The notes under the pieces: model-generated
Databases searched by the model: none
Seen by the model: the letters and a program-made list of their open reading frames with translations, nothing else
What the model was told of the DNA's origin: nothing
DNA from: Flavobacteriales bacterium
GTDB lineage: Bacteria; Bacteroidota; Bacteroidia; Flavobacteriales_F; PHOS-HE28
DNA: 64,000 bases
Direction: 5' to 3'
Assembly: GCA_016718655.1 (NCBI GenBank)
Contig: JADKCV010000005.1
Location: 62,001 to 126,000, forward strand
In this document: one piece after another, positions 61,019-64,000 of the stretch
Numbering within the stretch: position 1 is the first letter of the stretch
Layout: every line of letters starts with the position of its first letter
Program-made: the position numbers and the translations under genes

Positions 61019-61429
61019 ATGAAACATCTTGCCATCGCATTCACCTTGTTCATCACACTGAGTGCGAACACCTGTAAGAACACCGCGACGGATATGACCT
61101 CACTGATGGACAAGAAGTGGGTCGTGCAAAGCGTTACAGGTAAAGCCCTGGACCTTCCAGCAGGGACCGAGACCCCGTGGTTGAAGCTTGCCGGTGATCA
61201 ACTCCAAGGCTTCGGTGGATGCAATACACTGATGGGTCAGTACAAACTCGACGGCACAGCACTGGGCTTTTCGGGCGTGGGTTCCACGAAGAAGTACTGC
61301 GAAGGCATCCAGCCTACCGAAACCGCCATCACGGGGATGCTCGGCCGGGTGGACAGCTTCAAGATGGACAAGGGACTGCTGAGGTTGATGGGTGGAGGTC
61401 AGGAACTGGCCACGTTGAAAGCCGAGTAG
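61019..61429 (+). CDS. META-domain lipoprotein-like protein
   Basis: A 136-residue exported protein with signal sequence (IAFTLFITLSANTCKN; the cysteine after ANT could be a lipidation site). A META/HslJ domain follows (KKWVVQSVTGKAL, LAGDQLQGFGGCNTLMGQY, TKKYCEGIQPTETAITGML). META proteins are small periplasmic folds linked to stress and drug tolerance in other bacteria. It is monocistronic after dnaN (42 bases apart) and followed by a hairpin. Confidence 0.85.
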   Translation: MKHLAIAFTLFITLSANTCKNTATDMTSLMDKKWVVQSVTGKALDLPAGTETPWLKLAGDQLQGFGGCNTLMGQYKLDGTALGFSGVGSTKKYCEGIQPTETAITGMLGRVDSFKMDKGLLRLMGGGQELATLKAE

Positions 61430-61452
61430 TTCTGATAACAGTGATCCCTAGC

Positions 61453-61480
61453 GAAGCCCTCGGGCCCCCCCGGGGGCTTC
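61453..61480. terminator. Hairpin between convergent genes, probable terminator
   Basis: GAAGCCCTCGGG/CCCGGGGGCTTC pair over 12 bp with one G-U, loop CCCC, followed by CTTGTT. It lies between the META gene end (61429) and the rhomboid gene end (61509). Confidence 0.6.
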
Positions 61481-61508
61481 CTTGTTCACAAGCTTACCCA
61501 GCAGCTCC

Positions 61509-62252
61509 CTACATGGTCTTATCACCCTCCTGATCGGAAGGTGGATCCGGATCGACCGACCTCGAGCTGGGCACCACGTGATAGACGATACGCACCTCGG
61601 GCACAGCGTCATCCTCCTGCGCTTGAGATGCATCGTCCTCTTCATCATCCAGTAGGATGGGCGTGGGGTCCTTCACGGCAGATGGCTCCGCCCGATACAT
61701 CACGGCTAGAACGACGCCGGTGATGGCACCCCAGAGATGGCTTTCCCAGCTGACCCTTGGCAGTATCGGAAATATGCCCCAGAACATACTTCCATAGAGG
61801 AACACGATGAGCAAGGACAGGCCCATCTGGGTGCGTTGGCGACGCAGAAGCCCGCTCACGAACAGGAATGCCGCGAGTGCATAGACGACCCCACTGGCAC
61901 CGATGTGCACATTGGCCCGGGCGCTGAGCCAGACCCCCACCCCCGTAAAGGTCCAAGCGAACAGGACCACCTTGCCTGCTATGGTCGGAAAGAAGTACAT
62001 GAGGCTCCAACCAAGGACGAACAGCGGCACGGAATTGCCGATCAGGTGTTCGAGATCCCCATGCAACAGCGGAGCAAGGACCACACCGATCAGGCCTGAC
62101 CACTCACGCGGGGCTATCCCCCACCTGTTCAAGTCGAGCACGAGACCTCGGTCGAGCAGATGGATGAGCCAGATGGCGACCACCACCAAGAAAGGCAATA
62201 CGGCCGAATACGTCATTCGCGATGATCGACCGCTAGGAATTGACTCCTCCAT
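61509..62252 (-). CDS. Rhomboid-family intramembrane serine protease
   Basis: A 247-residue membrane protein. The serine is in NVHIGASGVVYAL (GxSG), the histidine in SHLWGAITG, and the family motif HGDLEHLIGNSVPLF is present, with six hydrophobic helices. The last 55 residues are a hydrophilic, acidic tail (DDEEDDASQAQEDDAVPEV). Rhomboids cut substrate helices within or near the membrane. The tail and the target are unknown. Confidence 0.9.
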   Translation of the reverse strand: MEESIPSGRSSRMTYSAVLPFLVVVAIWLIHLLDRGLVLDLNRWGIAPREWSGLIGVVLAPLLHGDLEHLIGNSVPLFVLGWSLMYFFPTIAGKVVLFAWTFTGVGVWLSARANVHIGASGVVYALAAFLFVSGLLRRQRTQMGLSLLIVFLYGSMFWGIFPILPRVSWESHLWGAITGVVLAVMYRAEPSAVKDPTPILLDDEEDDASQAQEDDAVPEVRIVYHVVPSSRSVDPDPPSDQEGDKTM

Positions 62253-62330
62253 GTCAGCAAATGTCCAATTATCAGACCGCCGGCCGCAACCGTCATTGTG
62301 GCAGCGTTGGGGATGTGGTTACTTTGACCC

Positions 62331-62798
62331 ATGCGCAAGCGAATCCTCATCCTGCTGCCCGTTGTGTTACTGACCATGCTGGGGTGCCTCGCGGGAAAAG
62401 CCGAACGCGCTCCTCGCACGGATCCGGGGCCGGTGCCGGGTGTGCAGGAATTGAAACCCGCGAGCGAACTGGCATTGTTGATGCGTGTCATGGCCGTTCA
62501 CGCGGATAGTGTGAAGGTGGCATTGAACAAGGGCGCCAAGAAGCTTCCCCCCTATCCCAAGGCCATTGCAGCATTGCTTACCGCAACACCTACGGATGGC
62601 ATGCACATCGACCCCATCACGTTCCCCACCTTCAGCAAGGATTATCAAGCCAAGGTGGATGCGTTGTACAACGCTGCGCGCAACGACCGACGAACCGCGT
62701 ACAACGCCTTGGTGCAGAGCTGTGCCAATTGCCATGGAACGCATTGCCCTGGTCCGTTGATGCGCATCAAGAAGATGTACCTGAAGGACGAGGAGTGA
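62331..62798 (+). CDS. Cytochrome c lipoprotein
   Basis: A 155-residue lipoprotein (LPVVLLTMLGC) with a single heme motif CANCHG near residue 135, the remainder being helical (SELALLMRVMAVHADSVKVAL). It ends in a helix with MRIKKMYL. It looks like a small mono-heme periplasmic electron carrier or a Fe-cytochrome-like sensor. TACTTTG at 62320-62326, four bases before the ATG, suggests a short or absent leader. Confidence 0.8.
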   Translation: MRKRILILLPVVLLTMLGCLAGKAERAPRTDPGPVPGVQELKPASELALLMRVMAVHADSVKVALNKGAKKLPPYPKAIAALLTATPTDGMHIDPITFPTFSKDYQAKVDALYNAARNDRRTAYNALVQSCANCHGTHCPGPLMRIKKMYLKDEE

Positions 62799-62804
62799 GC
62801 GCTA

Positions 62805-63410
62805 CTACCTATCCAATGTGACCACCTTGCCTCCAGGGGTGCGGTGGCCGCCCCGATGGAACTCACCCATCTTCACCTTGGAGTCAAGGAGGAACTGGGT
62901 GATATCGAACGAAGGCCGTTGATCCGTGGCGCGTAGGACGAGTTCAGCGGTGGCCTCAGCATCATTGCCCGCGCGGTGATGCTTGAACCGGATGCCATGC
63001 ATCGCACACATGGGGGCCAGACCATAGGAGGTGCGTCCAGGCCACACCTTACGGCACATGCTCACACTGCAGAAATAGGTGAATGATGGGTACCCGAGCC
63101 CTTGTCCGACAAGGGTGCTCCGGAGCACGTTCATATCGAACGCGGCGTTGTGGGCGACCACGACCTGATCTCGTAGGATCCCCTCCACCTCCTCCCAGAT
63201 CTCACGCCAGGTCGGTGCTTGGGCCACATCCTGCGGGGTGATGCCATGGACGGCGATGTTGTACGGACTGAAATACGGCCACTGGGGTGGCTTGATCAAC
63301 CAGTTGTGCACCTCGCGCACCACGCCTCCCCGCACGACCGCAATACCCAATTCACAAGGGCTGTCGGGTTGCGACGTGGCTGTCTCGAAGTCGAGCGCAA
63401 GGAATTCCAT
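62805..63410 (-). CDS. DnaQ-like 3'-5' exonuclease
   Basis: A 201-residue DEDDh exonuclease. Exo I is LALDFETAT, Exo II VVAHNAAFDMNVL, Exo III HHRAGNDAEATAEL with the general-base histidine. The fold is like the proofreading epsilon subunit, but the short length and lack of polymerase contacts suggest a stand-alone nuclease of RNase T or PolC-exo type. The last 40 residues hold a basic extension. It is 55 bases downstream of dapA on the same strand. Confidence 0.88.
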   Translation of the reverse strand: MEFLALDFETATSQPDSPCELGIAVVRGGVVREVHNWLIKPPQWPYFSPYNIAVHGITPQDVAQAPTWREIWEEVEGILRDQVVVAHNAAFDMNVLRSTLVGQGLGYPSFTYFCSVSMCRKVWPGRTSYGLAPMCAMHGIRFKHHRAGNDAEATAELVLRATDQRPSFDITQFLLDSKVKMGEFHRGGHRTPGGKVVTLDR

Positions 63411-63465
63411 CCGTCAGGTCGAGGAAGTAGTAGGTATTCGAGCTGCGTTCAACGCTCCCCGTCGG

Positions 63466-64000
63466 TCAAAGCTTCACAACCTCGGCATCCGCCAAGGCCT
63501 TGTACAGTCGATCGCCGGTGGCCTCGCTGATATTCACCAATGGCAGTCGCATGGTGTCACCGCAAATGCCAAGCACCTTCAACACATGCTTGATGCCGCC
63601 CGGGTTCCCTTCAGCGAAGAGCAGGTCGATCACCTCGATCAATCGCAGGTGTTCGCAACGGGCGGTTACGAGATCGCCCTTCAATGCTGACCTTACCAAC
63701 GCACTGAACTCCTGAGGCAGGGCATTGCCCACCACGCTGATGACCCCTTCACCACCCATGGCGATGATCGGTAAGGTCAACGCATCGTCCCCGCTAATGA
63801 GCATGAAGCCCTTGGGCTTGTACTTGAGGATGCGACCCATCTGGTCAAGGTTGGCGCTCGCTTCCTTGATGGCGATGATGTTCTTGAAGTCCTTGGCCAG
63901 CCGAATGGTGGTTTCAGCGGCCATGTTGCTACCTGTGCGGCCGGGCACATTGTATAGGATGATCGGACGCAGGGATACCTGTGCGATGGCCTTGTAGTGC
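63466..64000 (-). CDS. dapA: 4-hydroxy-tetrahydrodipicolinate synthase, C-terminal part
   Basis: The frame stays open to the window edge, so the N-terminus is missing. The visible 177 residues carry YNVPGRTGSN (active-site Tyr region), the Schiff-base lysine in IIAIKEASANLDQM and the GDDALTLPIIAMGGEGVISV segment. DapA condenses pyruvate and aspartate semialdehyde, the first step to lysine and peptidoglycan diaminopimelate. A GTG at 63948 is internal, as family sequence continues upstream of it. Confidence 0.94.
   Translation of the reverse strand, partial: HYKAIAQVSLRPIILYNVPGRTGSNMAAETTIRLAKDFKNIIAIKEASANLDQMGRILKYKPKGFMLISGDDALTLPIIAMGGEGVISVVGNALPQEFSALVRSALKGDLVTARCEHLRLIEVIDLLFAEGNPGGIKHVLKVLGICGDTMRLPLVNISEATGDRLYKALADAEVVKL

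Overview
The window comes from a high-GC member of the Bacteroidota, most likely Flavobacteriales or a close relative. The evidence is two proteins with type IX secretion (T9SS) C-terminal signals (one type A, one CHU_C/type B), gldF-gldG, a second EF-G of the Bacteroidota kind, outer-membrane barrels, promoters of the form TTG-N19-TAnnTTTG, and a general lack of Shine-Dalgarno sequences. Gene density is high and most genes look like ordinary chromosome.

Layout. 1-7900: the end of prfC, a thioredoxin-like DUF5106-type protein, a 1403-residue repeat protein with about 12 TPR-like repeats, and a FAD oxidoreductase. 7987-13900: a large PKD-repeat T9SS protein, tRNA-Thr(CGU) with its own terminator, then a T9SS beta-propeller protein behind a clear cobalamin riboswitch, and an outer-membrane barrel. 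14000-18600: a small gene with its own terminator, an EF-G paralogue and an M1-type peptidase. 18600-25600: a signalling block with a stand-alone receiver, a ThiF/E1-like adenylating enzyme, a GNAT/LuxI-like acyltransferase, a 7TMR-DISM histidine kinase, a REC-PAS-kinase hybrid and a secreted protein. Part of it is visibly poorer in GC than its surroundings.

25600-36400 is a phenylacetate degradation region (paaE divergent from paaABCD, then paaG, paaH, paaI, paaJ). It is interrupted by lipoproteins, YceI, DUF2461 and ogt, and paaB is flanked by unusual heptamer-built hairpins. 36400-47250: DUF1801 protein, type B L31, a lipoprotein, a LuxC-like acyl-CoA reductase divergent from a ferredoxin, then serC-serA-DUF1015-yggS, an outer-membrane protein and a HEAT-repeat protein. 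47355-52032 is a compact accessory biosynthetic cassette: ACP, FkbH-like HAD enzyme, double-hotdog/SDR fusion, GNAT. 52029-64000: purC, a frameshifted phoH, SAM hydroxide adenosyltransferase, a monooxygenase, a TPR protein, gldF-gldG-DUF4340, dnaN with a perfect DnaA box upstream, META protein, rhomboid protease, cytochrome c lipoprotein, a DnaQ-like exonuclease and the end of dapA.

The best candidates for undescribed biology are the E1/acyltransferase/two-component module (18623-25515), the cobalamin-riboswitch-controlled T9SS beta-propeller resembling BtuG (11605-13240), and the ACP-FkbH-hotdog/SDR-GNAT cassette (47355-52032). All functional statements come from reading motifs by eye; no database search was run.
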